This document shows, in pieces, positions 33,728 to 43,900 of a stretch of DNA of 64,000 nt. The notes beneath the pieces were generated by a model. It did no database searches and had not been told where the DNA came from. It saw only the letters and a program-made list of their open reading frames with translations. How positions within the stretch are numbered: position 1 is the stretch's first letter; the number at the start of each line of letters is the position of its first letter. The translations under genes were made by a program, and so were the position numbers. The DNA is from Diplocarpon mali (Eukaryota; Ascomycota; Leotiomycetes; Helotiales; Drepanopezizaceae): NCBI GenBank assembly GCA_024741835.1, contig JAENRP010000208.1:1-64000 (forward strand), given 5' to 3'.

Positions 33728-33969
33728 TATAGCAATAAGGTTCTCTGATAGTGAACTTGATAGTAAACTAGAAGAGAGGGCACGAAGAAGTATAAGGTGC
33801 AAACGACGATGTTAGGTATCTTATATCTTAATTCATAAGAGCTCTCTAACTATAAGCTATTTAATAAGGGCTGCCACTAAGTCATATGGTAAGTTATATA
33901 ATATATTATATATATAATATGTCATATGATAGATTATATAACAAATATATAATAGGTATTCTTATAATA
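33728..33969 (-). repeat. Copia-IV 3' LTR
   Basis: 242 bp, more RIP-damaged than its partner at 39086-39326 (cttataata here against cctgtaaca there). Confidence 0.9.
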
Positions 33970-33978
33970 CACCCCTCT
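33970..33978 (-). promoter_or_regulatory. Copia-IV polypurine tract
   Basis: The minus strand reads AGAGGGGTG right before the 3' LTR, the expected place for plus-strand priming. Confidence 0.6.
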
Positions 33979-34147
33979 AAAGAGACCTTTAAAGGTACTC
34001 GCCAGCAATACATATGATATTATAACGTTTGTTATAATCTACAGTTTCGTATGAAAAAATCAACCTACAGATATTGGAAATAAAGTAGAATTCGCTAGCG
34101 CACTCTACTCTAAAGTAGGAAATCCACCCCTTAATAAGTCAAAATCA

Positions 34148-34170
34148 ACTCGCGGGCCTGGCCTAGGAGT
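34148..34170. repeat. PGLRV palindrome in Copia-IV 3' untranslated region
   Basis: Well preserved, with centre gggcctggcc intact. It lies outside the coding frame, next to a 28-bp tandem repeat. Confidence 0.85.
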
Positions 34171-34255
34171 AAAAAAAATCACCCCTTAATAGAAGTGCAA
34201 AAAAAATCACCCTATAATAAAGGTGTAAAAAAAAATCACCCCTTAATTAAGGTGC
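34171..34255. repeat. 28-bp tandem repeat (3 units) in Copia-IV 3' untranslated region
   Basis: Units start at 34171, 34199 and 34227. Each is an A-run, then atcacc, then a self-complementary CCTTAATTAAGG-like core, then gtgc. A related half unit (caccccttaataag) lies at 34126-34139. Confidence 0.8.
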
Positions 34256-36052
34256 AGAACCTTTATATTTAACAATTTAATAAAGGCGGTATAGTTAGAG
34301 CTATTCAAGCTTTTGGTTAATCTATCGGCGGCGTTGTCTTTAGTATTCGTATACTAGAGGTCCAAATGGCCTTTCCAAAGTTCTTGCCGAATATAATAGA
34401 ACTTGATATTAATATACTTTATTCTCTAGTGATATTTGGGGTTTTTAGTAAAATAAAGGGCTTTCTAATTATCGCAGATTATCTCGACTTTAGTAGCGTT
34501 ATCGCTGCTATAGCCTATTTCCTTAAGTACCTGGCGTATCTAAGAGGCCTTTTATACAAATTTGCATATAGCGATGTACTCTACCTCTATAGATAAGAGA
34601 GCGATAATAGTCTATCGCTTAAAGGAGGTAGTAATTACGCTATTATTAAAGAAGAAGACGGCCCTAGAATGGGAGGCTTTAGTTCCTCTATTACCTGCCT
34701 AGTCAGAATCGCAGTAGCTGTGCAATTTCTAAAGCCCTAGGTCAGTTATCTTACTTTCGAAGGTAGTATAATAGAATCGCGTTCCTTATAAGTATTATAA
34801 AACTCGTTTTAAAGCTGCTATATATTATAGCAAAGGGTTAGTAAGGAATTTGCTAAGAATAGAGCAGTAGTATAGTATATCCTAATGCGTATAGTGCGCA
34901 AGGTACTATAGAGAACTATAGATCTCTTAGTATAGCTTCACTTCCTATAGAGTGGCTTGGCTTTCAAATTTGACCATATAAACTTTATAGCTACTAGTAA
35001 AAGGCATTAGTACGCTTTTGCAATTAGTTATATAAAAACGTTTAAGAACCTTATTAATATAGGCGTCTTAATAAAGTGAGATCGTCCTATTTTATTAATC
35101 TTTAACTATATATACTCTTAAGAAGTAGTTAGCTGGTTCGCTACCTATAATCTCGAAGAGGTTGCGAAGATCTCTCTTAAACTTATTATATATATTACCC
35201 TTCTTTGCTACTATAAGGAAGTCGTTAATATAGGTAATAATAAGAATCCGAAAGGCGCGGTTAATATATACGCAATTATTAATATTAAGAGGTTGAAAAT
35301 CGAACTTTTATAGCTTAGACCGTAGCTTTTCTTACTATAGTCGTAGAGATTACTTCAAGCTATATAAGGCCTTAAGAAGCTTAAGATAGTAGTCTTAAGG
35401 TAAAAGAACGACCTTATTTTAAGTATATCTAAGAGGTAACTTAATATAGATATTAGAGTCAGCTTCTAAATTAAGGAAAGCTGTCTTAATATCGAACTGA
35501 TCTAGCTTAAAGTCGTATAGTACTATAAGCGCAATTGCGATCTTCCAAACCGCAGATTTGCATACTCTAGCAAAAGTTTAATTGTAATCTTAACCTTATT
35601 ATTATATATAGCCTTGTATAATGAATCTAACCTTTTATTAGGAGATTTCCCTATTTTAATCTCTTTTTATTTTAAAGATAAGCCTTGATCTAAGTACTCT
35701 ATTATCTTTAAAGAGTTCTAAGCGTTTTACTACTACCTATATATTCTTATAAGTAAGGGAATTATACTTAAAGTTGATCGCAGATCGCTATTTATCGGTA
35801 TTAGCGCAAGAGAGGGCTTATTCGACTGTTTTCGGGTCATTTAAGTAAAGAGAGTCGAATAAGGCCATATAGAAGGCGCTTAAATAGGCTTCCTTATTAT
35901 TAGAGTTATTAGCTTTGAATCTAAGAGCAGTAGAGCAAGTAGCTCTCTTCTCAAAAGGCTAAAGGTAAGCCTTATTCTTTAAACCAGAAGGTCTTCCTCT
36001 CTTTCTTAAAGTTAGAAGCTCAGCTTTATTAGCTTCTCTTAAATCAGAATTA

Positions 36053-36168
36053 ACTCCCGGTCCTAGCCTAAGAGTGAAATCATTATAAGAGTCAGTATTA
36101 ACTCGCGGTCCTAGCCTAGGAGTGAAATCGTAAGAGTGAGAATTGACTTATAGTCCTAGACTAGGAGT
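36053..36168. repeat. Three PGLRV palindromes between integrase and RT of Copia-IV
   Basis: Copies start at 36053, 36101 and 36146, spaced 48 and 45 bp (multiples of three). The minus-strand frame reads them as T-P-S-L-G-L-x-V, T-P-R-L-G-P-R-V and T-L-R-L-G-P-G-V. Confidence 0.85.
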
Positions 36169-37555
36169 CAAATCACCCTTTAATTGCAGCTTTATAATCA
36201 GGCCATCTTTATTAAATTGAATATAAGATAATCGAATAATCTTTTTACCTATTCGCAATAGTATATAGATTTAATAGATACTTCTATTATTAAATCCGAT
36301 AAGAGTACCTACCTTTACTTTTAAAGCGAGTTTATTACTCTAAGTTCGCCTTTCTTTCTTAATTAGCATATAGACGCAATAGCCTAGTACTTAAAGATAC
36401 TTAATAAAGGGAGTATAAGGCTTATTAGGCTTAATATTATCCCAAAAGACCTTATATAAAGTCTTGCCACCTAGAATATCAAAGGCAGTAAGATTAGTAA
36501 TATATATTACTAAAAGAAGAAGGTAAGGCTAAAGAAAGGAGGGGATATTTTAATCAATTACAGCTATTTGCAACTTTTCCATTAGTATACGAATTGATCG
36601 TTCTAATTTGCTATCTTATTCTAGTATATATAGAGTAGATTCCTTTAAAATTATACTAAGGTTTTCTATAAATATTCGCATCTATATAAGAGAGTACTCC
36701 TTACCTCTATTAGTTCTCTACTGCTTGATTGTGCAATTATACTAAGTTTGTAAAAGGCTGATCATCTTCTTATTTGCCTTAAAGGCGTTAGATTTATTTA
36801 TATAAGTCTATCCTTATTTAACTATTATAGCTGCGCAAGTAAAGATAGAAGCGTATTTATAGCTGTTAAGGCCAGTTGGCTTCAGATGAACCACGTCGAT
36901 ATATAGCTTGTTAAGTGCCTTCGTAGGTCGAGGGCAAGTTGAATGTTTATTAATATATTAGAGAGGTCTGCCTTTCTCGCAAGGGGCGCAAATTCGCGTC
37001 TTCCTTAATTTTATTTCCTTAATCTACATATCGGTAATAGTAGATTAGGTCTTTCTAACCGTTTATAAGCTAGCGTAGCCTAATCGATAGTACTAGAGCT
37101 TAATATTAAGAGGTCTATTCTTAATAGCAGCTAGGAGAGCATATCCACTTATATAACTAAAGGAGTTAGTAGAAGGCTATTCCTTATTAATATATATATT
37201 ATTATCGATAGTGCAAATTTCCTTTTTATTAAATAGGAATAGCTTGCTATTTCGATAGAAGCCTTTAATTTTATTAAGCTTACTACTTAAGTATAAGCAG
37301 ATAGGTAATTAAGGTATATAAAGAGTATTAATTAACTTAAGAATATATACCTTTCTATTGGATTTAAGTGCGTTAACTTTATAAGTACTAACGCTAAGAG
37401 GTTGAATAAATCTATTAACTATACTTAAAGAGGGTAGATTATCTTAAGTAGTATAAGAAGTGAACTTAAAGAGATTATTAAAGATATGCTTATTAGTACC
37501 TATATTATATAGCTAACGATTCCTTAATTTTAATAAGAAGTAGGTAGAAGAACTG

Positions 37556-37632
37556 ACTCCTAGGCCTGGCTTGCGAGTGGAAATTGGCCCTAGGGAGGAG
37601 TCGGAATTGACTCCTAGGCCCAGCTTGCAAGT
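37556..37632. repeat. Two PGLRV palindromes just upstream of Copia-IV protease
   Basis: Copies at 37556-37578 and 37610-37632, 54 bp apart (18 codons), both in the gag-pol frame. The one nearest the protease reads S-T-R-K-P-G-L-G-V. Confidence 0.85.
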
Positions 37633-38950
37633 GAGAATTGGCCCTAGGGTTAGTAATAATATAGTATGCTTAAAGAGGTTATTATCTGACTCTTTATCTT
37701 CCTTTTAAATCTTTTTAAAAGGCTTCTTGCCCTTTAGTAATAATAGTAAGGACTTATTATCCTTACCTTTAAGATAATAGAATATGTACTTCTTCTTTAA
37801 GTCCTTTTCCTAAGCCTCTTTTTTCGATTTATTAATTGCAAAGCAATCTTCTACCTTATAGTATAGCTTTAGTTGCTTATAATAAGGATAGGAGGAGTTA
37901 AGGGAGTTAGTAGTATTCCTAAAGGTGCTCTTCTTTAAGTCTTTAAAACCTCTTTTGTTTTCTAACTTCTTATAATTAAAGGAATGCGGCTTGCTAGCGA
38001 ATTTATTACTATATAAGACAGTTCCATTCATTTTTAAACTCTATAAGGCTTAAGCTTTATTAGTAATATCTTTAATAAGAGCTTTAAGTATAATCTCTGA
38101 TTTTCGTCCAGCTGCTATAGTTAAGCGAAGGTTAGAACGTTATCGATTTACTTAAATGGGCCATCTATTAGAACAGTTAGCAATAAATATAATAGGGTGC
38201 TAGTAAAAGGGAAGGGCAGAGTCGAGAGCCTCTAATTTAGTAATTGAAAGCCTAAAAGCGATAATATAAGCTTTAAGTGAATTGAAGTCGTTATATTTGA
38301 TAGTGATATAAGTCTGGATAGCATTATATTCAAGTACTATTCCAGATCCTTTATACTATTTTTAAAAAGCTTTCTATATATCTAAGGCAGATTTATCGCC
38401 TTCTATATAAGCTAATAGGCCTGGTTTGCAATTAAGTATAATAGTAAGCTTTATCTGAGATTCCTTAGCTTCCTATTTAACCCAATTATCCCTTTCCTTA
38501 TTTATAATAGAACAGTCCTATAAGTTAACCTTAAGTAGAGTATATATTCTAGCTTTTATATAGAGATATATAATTAAGGCGTTTGACTTTGCAAGGTTCA
38601 AAACCTTATTCCTTTATTAGCTATAGTCCTCTGCGCCTTTAAGCTTTTAAGACTTAAAGAGGCTAAGGGCAGCCGAAGATAATAATAATATCTTATTTAT
38701 ATATTTATATATAGAGTTGTCAAAAGGAGAAGGTAGAGAAGGAGGAGGAGGAGGAGATGAACTATTGAATTCGAGTTTAAGGTACTATATATTAGTCCCT
38801 TTAAAAATAGGTAATTCAAGCAGTAGAGTACTTTTAGCAATTAAGCTAGTAATCTTAGCTATCAGTCCTAATAATTCAGCTATAGTGACAAATCTTGCGT
38901 AAGCTTAGATTATTGTATAGCGCTTTAAAAGGGGAGTAGCTACTGTTTTA

Positions 38951-39073
38951 TTATTAAGATAATGCTATTATGCGTTATTAGTTAAGTAAAACTTAAAAAT
39001 ATCGATCAGCCTTTTCATTTATAAAGGAGACTCTGATCGATGGAATTTGTCGAATGCTATTCATAGGCATATA
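38951..39073 (-). other. Copia-IV leader
   Basis: Sequence between the primer site and gag. Nothing specific is seen. Confidence 0.4.
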
Positions 39074-39085
39074 GGACTTATAACC
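39074..39085 (-). promoter_or_regulatory. Copia-IV primer-binding site, half-tRNA-iMet type
   Basis: On the minus strand, GGTTATAAGTCC directly abuts the 5' LTR. It matches at 10 of 12 bases the complement of the anticodon region of initiator tRNA-Met (GGGCTCATAACC), with both differences of RIP type. The copia element of Drosophila primes from a cleaved initiator tRNA in the same way. Confidence 0.6.
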
Positions 39086-39326
39086 TATAGCAATAAGGTT
39101 CTCTAATAGTAAACTTGATAGTAAACTAAAAGAAAGGGCATAAAGAAGTATAAGGTGCAAACGACGATATTAGGTTTTTATATCTTAATTCATAAGAGCT
39201 TTCTAACTACAAGCTATTTAACAAGGGCTGCCACTAAGTCATGTGGCAAGTCATATGACATATCATATATATGATGTATCATATGACAGATCATATGACA
39301 AACATATGACGGGTATTCCTGTAACA
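39086..39326 (-). repeat. Copia-IV 5' LTR
   Basis: 241 bp, the better preserved of the pair. It ends cctgtaaca on the plus strand (TGTTACAGG in element orientation). Between 39238 and 39311 it has at least four CATATG palindromes within repeated atcatatga-like motifs. Confidence 0.9.
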
Positions 39327-39331
39327 AATTA

Positions 39332-39461
39332 CTTAGATGATTTTTATATAGTATATTTAAATGATATTTTGATTTACTTTAAGAATATTAAAGAGCACTA
39401 GGGTTATATTAAAAAGGTGCTAAAACAACTCTTAAAGGCTAGCCTTTAAGTAGATATTAAG
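39332..39461 (+). pseudogene. Gypsy-I copy 2 RT fragment with catalytic motif
   Basis: Continues the RT from 33727: D-D-F-Y-I-V, then Y-L-N-D-I-L-I-Y-F (39354-39380) for Y-L-D-D. It ends at the solo-LTR target site ttaag (39457-39461). Confidence 0.85.
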
Positions 39462-39768
39462 TGTAACGGCTGCACCTCCACTTAATGCAATTACCTGGGA
39501 GTACGGCGCTTTAAGGTTTCGCAATCTCGATTCGATATAGGGTTTTCTTAAATCGACCCCGAAGGTGCAAAAGGATATTCTTATATAATATCACGTAAAT
39601 AGGCAAAGAGCTTTAAGCTGCTTATATATATAAGGGAGAAGGGTTCTCCTATAGGGAGGGCTCTCTAACTTCTTCGTTTCCTTCGTATTAGACCTATAGA
39701 ATACGCCTTTTGCACCACTTCTTGCTCCTATACTTGATCTCGCACTTCGGCGGTTCTGTATCGTTATA
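39462..39768 (+). repeat. Solo Gypsy-I LTR, best preserved copy
   Basis: Exactly 307 bp, TGTAACGGCT at the start and TCGTTATA at the end, flanked by ttaag at 39457-39461 and 39769-39773. It interrupts the RT of Gypsy-I copy 2. It retains CpG-rich blocks such as ctcgcacttcggcggttctg that are RIP-damaged in the full-length copies, so it arrived later than the element it sits in. A solo LTR forms when the two LTRs of an insertion recombine. Confidence 0.9.
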
Positions 39769-39773
39769 TTAAG

Positions 39774-40381
39774 AAGTGTAAGTTCTATATTACTTAAACT
39801 TAATATCTTAAATATATTTTAATAATAACTAGGATTGAATTAGACCTTAAAAAGGTCGAACTATTACGCAATTAAAAGTACTTAAAAACTATTATTAAAG
39901 TAAAGTCCTACTTAGGATTTTGCGAGTTCTATTAATAATTCATTTGCAACTTTAGGCTAATCGCTAAACCCTTCTCTATTCTAACCTAACCGATAGTACC
40001 TTGGAATTAGATAAAAGAGTACTAAATCGCTTTTAAAGAGCTTTGTAAGTAATTGCTTTCGATTTAGCAGATTTACCATTTTAACTTTGACTTACTTAAA
40101 AAGCTGGAAACTAATGCTTTTAATAGCGTTATTGCTAGAGTACTTTCTTAATAATACTCTAATAAGCAATAGTACCTAATTGGCTTTTATTTATATATAC
40201 TCTTTAGCTATAAACCTAATTAGGAAATATATAATAAGGAACTCTTTACTATTATTGAATCCTACTATAAATAGAGATTTGAGCTTATATCACTTAAGGA
40301 GTGAGTTAATATTTACTTAGATTACTGCTTCCTTAAGTACTTTATAACTACTAAGGTTTTAACTGCGAAATAGTATTAATA
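39774..40381 (+). pseudogene. Gypsy-I copy 2 RT thumb and RNase H part
   Basis: Starts K-C-K-F-Y-I-T, the conserved block after the catalytic motif, and continues with Y-L-G-F near 39917 and L-E-T-N-A for L-E-T-D-A near 40105. It ends at the Copia-III-1 target site taata (40377-40381) and continues at 46637. Confidence 0.85.
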
Positions 40382-40576
40382 TATTGAGATAGGTGATACA
40401 GCTATCACTCCAATGTATTATCATATGACCCTACTGCTTAGTCAATAGGATATTGATACGTATATTGCTATAAGTAAGAAAGGGGTAACCTTCCTTTCTT
40501 AACTCTTATTAATATATCGACTATCGACCTTTAAAAGCCTCCTTTACCTACTGCGCCGACTTACTTAAGCTTAATA
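40382..40576 (+). repeat. Copia-III-1 5' LTR
   Basis: 195 bp, collinear with 46437-46631, 48909-49103 and the 3' LTR of copy 2. Confidence 0.95.
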
Positions 40577-40588
40577 GGTTATAAGCCC
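40577..40588 (+). promoter_or_regulatory. Copia-III-1 primer-binding site, half-tRNA-iMet type
   Basis: GGTTATAAGCCC follows the LTR with no spacer. It differs at one base, of RIP type, from the complement of the initiator tRNA-Met anticodon region GGGCTCATAACC. Copy 2 has the same 12 bases at 49104-49115. Confidence 0.7.
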
Positions 40589-40695
40589 TAAATAGACCGA
40601 TAATAGATTATTAACTTCCCTTAGAAAGCACTTGCGCTGTAACTATTAGTAGGAAGTTGAATAAGACTTATAGTAAGAGGCGAGCAATCGGCGAA

Positions 40696-40832
40696 TAGGA
40701 GGTATAATTCCCTATTTAGCTAACTCGTATTGCAAGAGGTATGATTCCTTGCTTTATAACCCCTTTGGTACTGCAAAAGGTATGATTCCTTGCTTTACTA
40801 TATTTCATAAGAGGTATAATTCCTTGCGTTAT
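40696..40832 (+). repeat. Leader repeats of Copia-III-1
   Basis: Four near-copies of aagaggtatgattccttgc in the untranslated leader, about 33-40 bp apart. The same set is at 49224-49350 in copy 2. They could serve RNA packaging or dimerisation. The small ORF that can be drawn through them in copy 2 (49231-49428) is probably not a gene. Confidence 0.7.
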
Positions 40833-40975
40833 AGCTTAAAAACCCTTTTCGATAAGAGGACTTCCTTCCTATTTAATACTTTTATAATACCTGCTATTTA
40901 ATCATTTCGACTTTTCGATAGGAGGAGTGCCCTTAACTATTTAATTTATTTGATTTTAATGTAATTCGATTCGAA

Positions 40976-43900
40976 ATGGCAATAGCTTCCGATTCCGATC
41001 GAAATACTAGACTTAAAGACCTTTAACTCTCTTAAAAGAACTAGCAACAATAGTTCGATAATTTAGAGCTTTACTTTAAGAGTAAAGGCATTGAAATAGC
41101 GATTCAAAAGACACTTATTAAATACGCGAGAATAGCCCCTTATACTCCTTTTATAGATTTATCTAATTCCACTTTAATAGCTAATATAATTGCTAAGGAT
41201 TTACTAAATATACTAAATAAGCTTAGCCTAAGAGCTTTAGTAGATAATAACTAAGAATCCTAAAGGTAAATTTTAAATATAGAAAAGGAGAAGGAGTATA
41301 AGCTAGCCTTAGCTAAATATAAGCTTAAGATTAATAGAGGTTTAAGCGATAAAGATCGAGATTTTATTCGAGTTTATAATAATATAAAGATAAGATAGGA
41401 TACTTTAAAGGTAAAATACTCTTAAACAATTGCCTTTAATACCTAGCATCTACTATAGTAAATCACTTCATTTTAGTATAGAAAAGACAAAGATAGCAAA
41501 AATATAAATATAAATATAAACTCTATCTAATTTATATTATATAAAGCGAGAAGGAGAGTAAGAGCTATAGATCCTAAGATAGCTATGACTTTTAAAGAAA
41601 CTTAGCTTTTTAGTTTCCTACTTAATAGCCTCTCTCTTAAGTTTACTATTGCGAAATAATTTCTTCTTATCTAACTTAACCTTAAGATCTATAAGAAGAT
41701 TGACCTCCTTTAAATTATTAAGCAAGACCTTAAAGGACGCTTTAAATCGGTAAATGTTATATTATAAGACAAAGATAAGCCTAAGAAGAAGAAGGAGTAT
41801 AGGATAAGCCCTTAAGCTTATTAGGGATGCTACTTCTATAATAGTACTTATAATATTACTAATTGTAAAGTTAGAAGGCAATTGATTAATATAATTGCTA
41901 GCTTTAATATTAAAAAGCAATCGAAATAGAAGTTAAGAAGCAAACTACCCTTATCCTACCGAAGGCTGCAATTACTAAGGAAAGGCAAAGGAAAAGGCTA
42001 TTTAGTTAAAACTTTAATAGATACCTCTAATAATAATAGTAGGTTATTTAAACTTGAATCTACTTTTAATAATTCAAATGATAATTATAATAAAGATACT
42101 TATATCTTAAAAGCCGATCTTTTTAAGATCCTTGAATTTAATTAGTATAATAATACTAGTTGTATAGCATATATAATTGATAAATCCTACCTATTTAAAG
42201 GCCTACTTATTGAAATAAAAAGGCGCTTTATTAAGGTTAGTAGTAGAAGGTTATATACAAACTCAATAGGTATAGTAAAGATAAATATCGCTAGCATTTT
42301 TTTCCTTTTATAAAATGTTCTTCTTATACTTAGCTTAAGTATTAATCTTTTATCTAATTATAAAATCTATATAAAGTTGAATTATATAAGAGTTTTTAAT
42401 AATTAATTTATATAGTTTATAAATAATAATTATAAAGTGATCTTTAAAGCTAAAATTAAAGATAGACTTTATATTATCTTAAAGGTAATATTATAGAAAT
42501 TAACTCTTAGGCCAGACCTATAAGTGGATTCCTTTAAGGAAAGTGCACTCTTTGCCTTAATATAATTAAGTAAGGATAAGGAGAATAGATAGACTCTTAA
42601 GTTAGGATTATAAGTAAAATTTGCGAAAATGACTCTTAAGCTAAGACTATAGGTAAATTATAAGGTATCCTTAAAGATGACTCTTAAGTTAGGATCATAA
42701 GTGAATTTAGTAGAAATAACTCTTAAGCTAGGATTATAAGTGGATTTTGCAAATTTACTAATAATAACTCTTAAGCTAGGATTATAAGTGAAATTTGCGG
42801 AAATAACTCTTAGGCTAAGACTGCAAGTGAAATTCGCGAATTTATTAAAGACGACTCTTAAGCTAGGACTATAAGTAGATCTTGCTATTTTTAAGAAATC
42901 GACTTTTAAGCTAAGACTGCGAGTAGATCTTGCGGTTTTATTAAAAACGACTCTTAAGCCAGGCTTACAATTGGAAAATGGCAAAACCTTAAACTGCTAT
43001 TATTAGTCCTTTTTAGCTACTAATAATAAAGTATCAACTAATGATAGGCTATTAAAGCTATTAAAAGCTAAAAGCCTATTAAGGTATTAGCTAATATATA
43101 GAAGATTCGTATATTTAAGGCTAAAGAAATTAAAGGGCCTATATAAAGTCTTAACTTTAAAATAGAAGATCTAAGTATTAAAGGATCACTTAGTATATTA
43201 AATTTGCAAGCTAATAAAACTTTAAAATCAAATGCGAATTAAGCTTAGTTTATAAAAAGATTCGATACTAGCGCTAATATCTATTAATACTATTAGACTA
43301 TTTATAACCTTAATTAAAGGAAATAATTGGTTTTCTTAAATAGTAGATAACTCTACTTAATAGATATAGACCATTTGCGCTAAGACTAAATCTAAGCTTA
43401 TAGAAAAGCTAGAAACTTAGAAAGTAATAAAGGAATGCTAGACCTAATTAAAGCTAATAGCTATTAGGTCTAATAATATATTAAAGATTAAAGTAAAGCT
43501 TAATAACTAGGTAAAATAAGGAGTTTGTTATAAACTAACTATAATATATAAAGGTTCCTATTAGAATAGTATTATTAAGCGAAGCATTTAGCAAGCAGAG
43601 ACTGACTATTGCGCTCTATTATAAAATACTAACCTACTATTAGAATTCTAAGACCTTGCGATTAAGGCAAATATATACTTGCGAAATAGAATAGGTAATA
43701 GACTAATAGTTAATAGCATTTAAATATTACTATATAAGGTATATTTTAAATAAAAACTAAGCCTAGACTATATCTACGTCTTTAAAAGCGTCTACTATTC
43801 TTATATTAGCCTAAAGTCCTAGCCCGCAGGTATAAAGAGTAAGAAGCTAATAAATTAAGATAAAGAATATATATTTATTAAGTATATTAAATAGATAATA

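Larger units (their letters stand above)
34390..38950 (-). pseudogene. Copia-IV gag-pol polyprotein
   Basis: Gag spans roughly 38900-37800. A UBN2-like part lies near 38430-38140. The nucleocapsid knuckle lies in the still-open stretch 37810-38031 (Y-P-Y-Y-K-Q-L-K-L-Y-Y-K-V-E-D-C-F for C-x2-C-x4-H-x4-C). The protease (Y-N-I-G-T-N-K-H-I-F) is near 37500. The pre-integrase block is near 37080-36950 and the integrase at about 36910-36330 (Y-I-D-V-V-H-L-K-P-T, then R-G-K-E-Y-S near 36690 for D-G-G-x-E-Y). RT is at about 35720-34990: F-D-I-K-T-A-F-L-N and Y-I-N-D-F-L-I (35232-35212) for Y-V-D-D. RNase H comes after. Codons at 38031, 37578, 36168 and 35232 share one phase, so the frame is indel-free; start and end are estimates. 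Confidence 0.85.
33728..39326 (-). mobile_element. Ty1/copia element Copia-IV, minus strand (5.6 kb)
   Basis: LTRs lie at 39086-39326 (5', in element orientation) and 33728-33969 (3'), and the target duplication aatta at 33723-33727 and 39327-39331. Reading the minus strand: primer site, gag, protease, integrase, RT, RNase H, purine-rich tract, LTR. It carries six palindromes. It inserted into the RT region of Gypsy-I copy 2. Confidence 0.9.

Noticed and set aside
34366..34596. 76-codon plus-strand ORF in Copia-IV, and the one at 38717-38902
   Set aside because: Antisense to the minus-strand gag-pol frame, with no recognisable product.
38411..38433. A further possible PGLRV palindrome in Copia-IV gag
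   Set aside because: In frame (N-C-K-P-G-L-L-A) but only the centre matches. It may be ordinary Gag sequence.
42503..42972. Regular repeat array resembling a CRISPR array
   Set aside because: Repeats of 23 bp with 16- or 25-bp gaps look CRISPR-like, but the gaps are protein-coding, in frame, and the same in both Copia-III copies. The context is eukaryotic.
42658..42984. 108-codon minus-strand ORF with repeated P-S-L-R-V
   Set aside because: Antisense of Copia-III pol. It is open only because the palindrome encodes the same peptide on both strands. The same applies to 51001-51195.
43804..43832. Palindrome-like match in Copia-III integrase
   Set aside because: Explained by a conserved copia integrase stretch (S-L-K-S-x-P-A-G), with no left arm.
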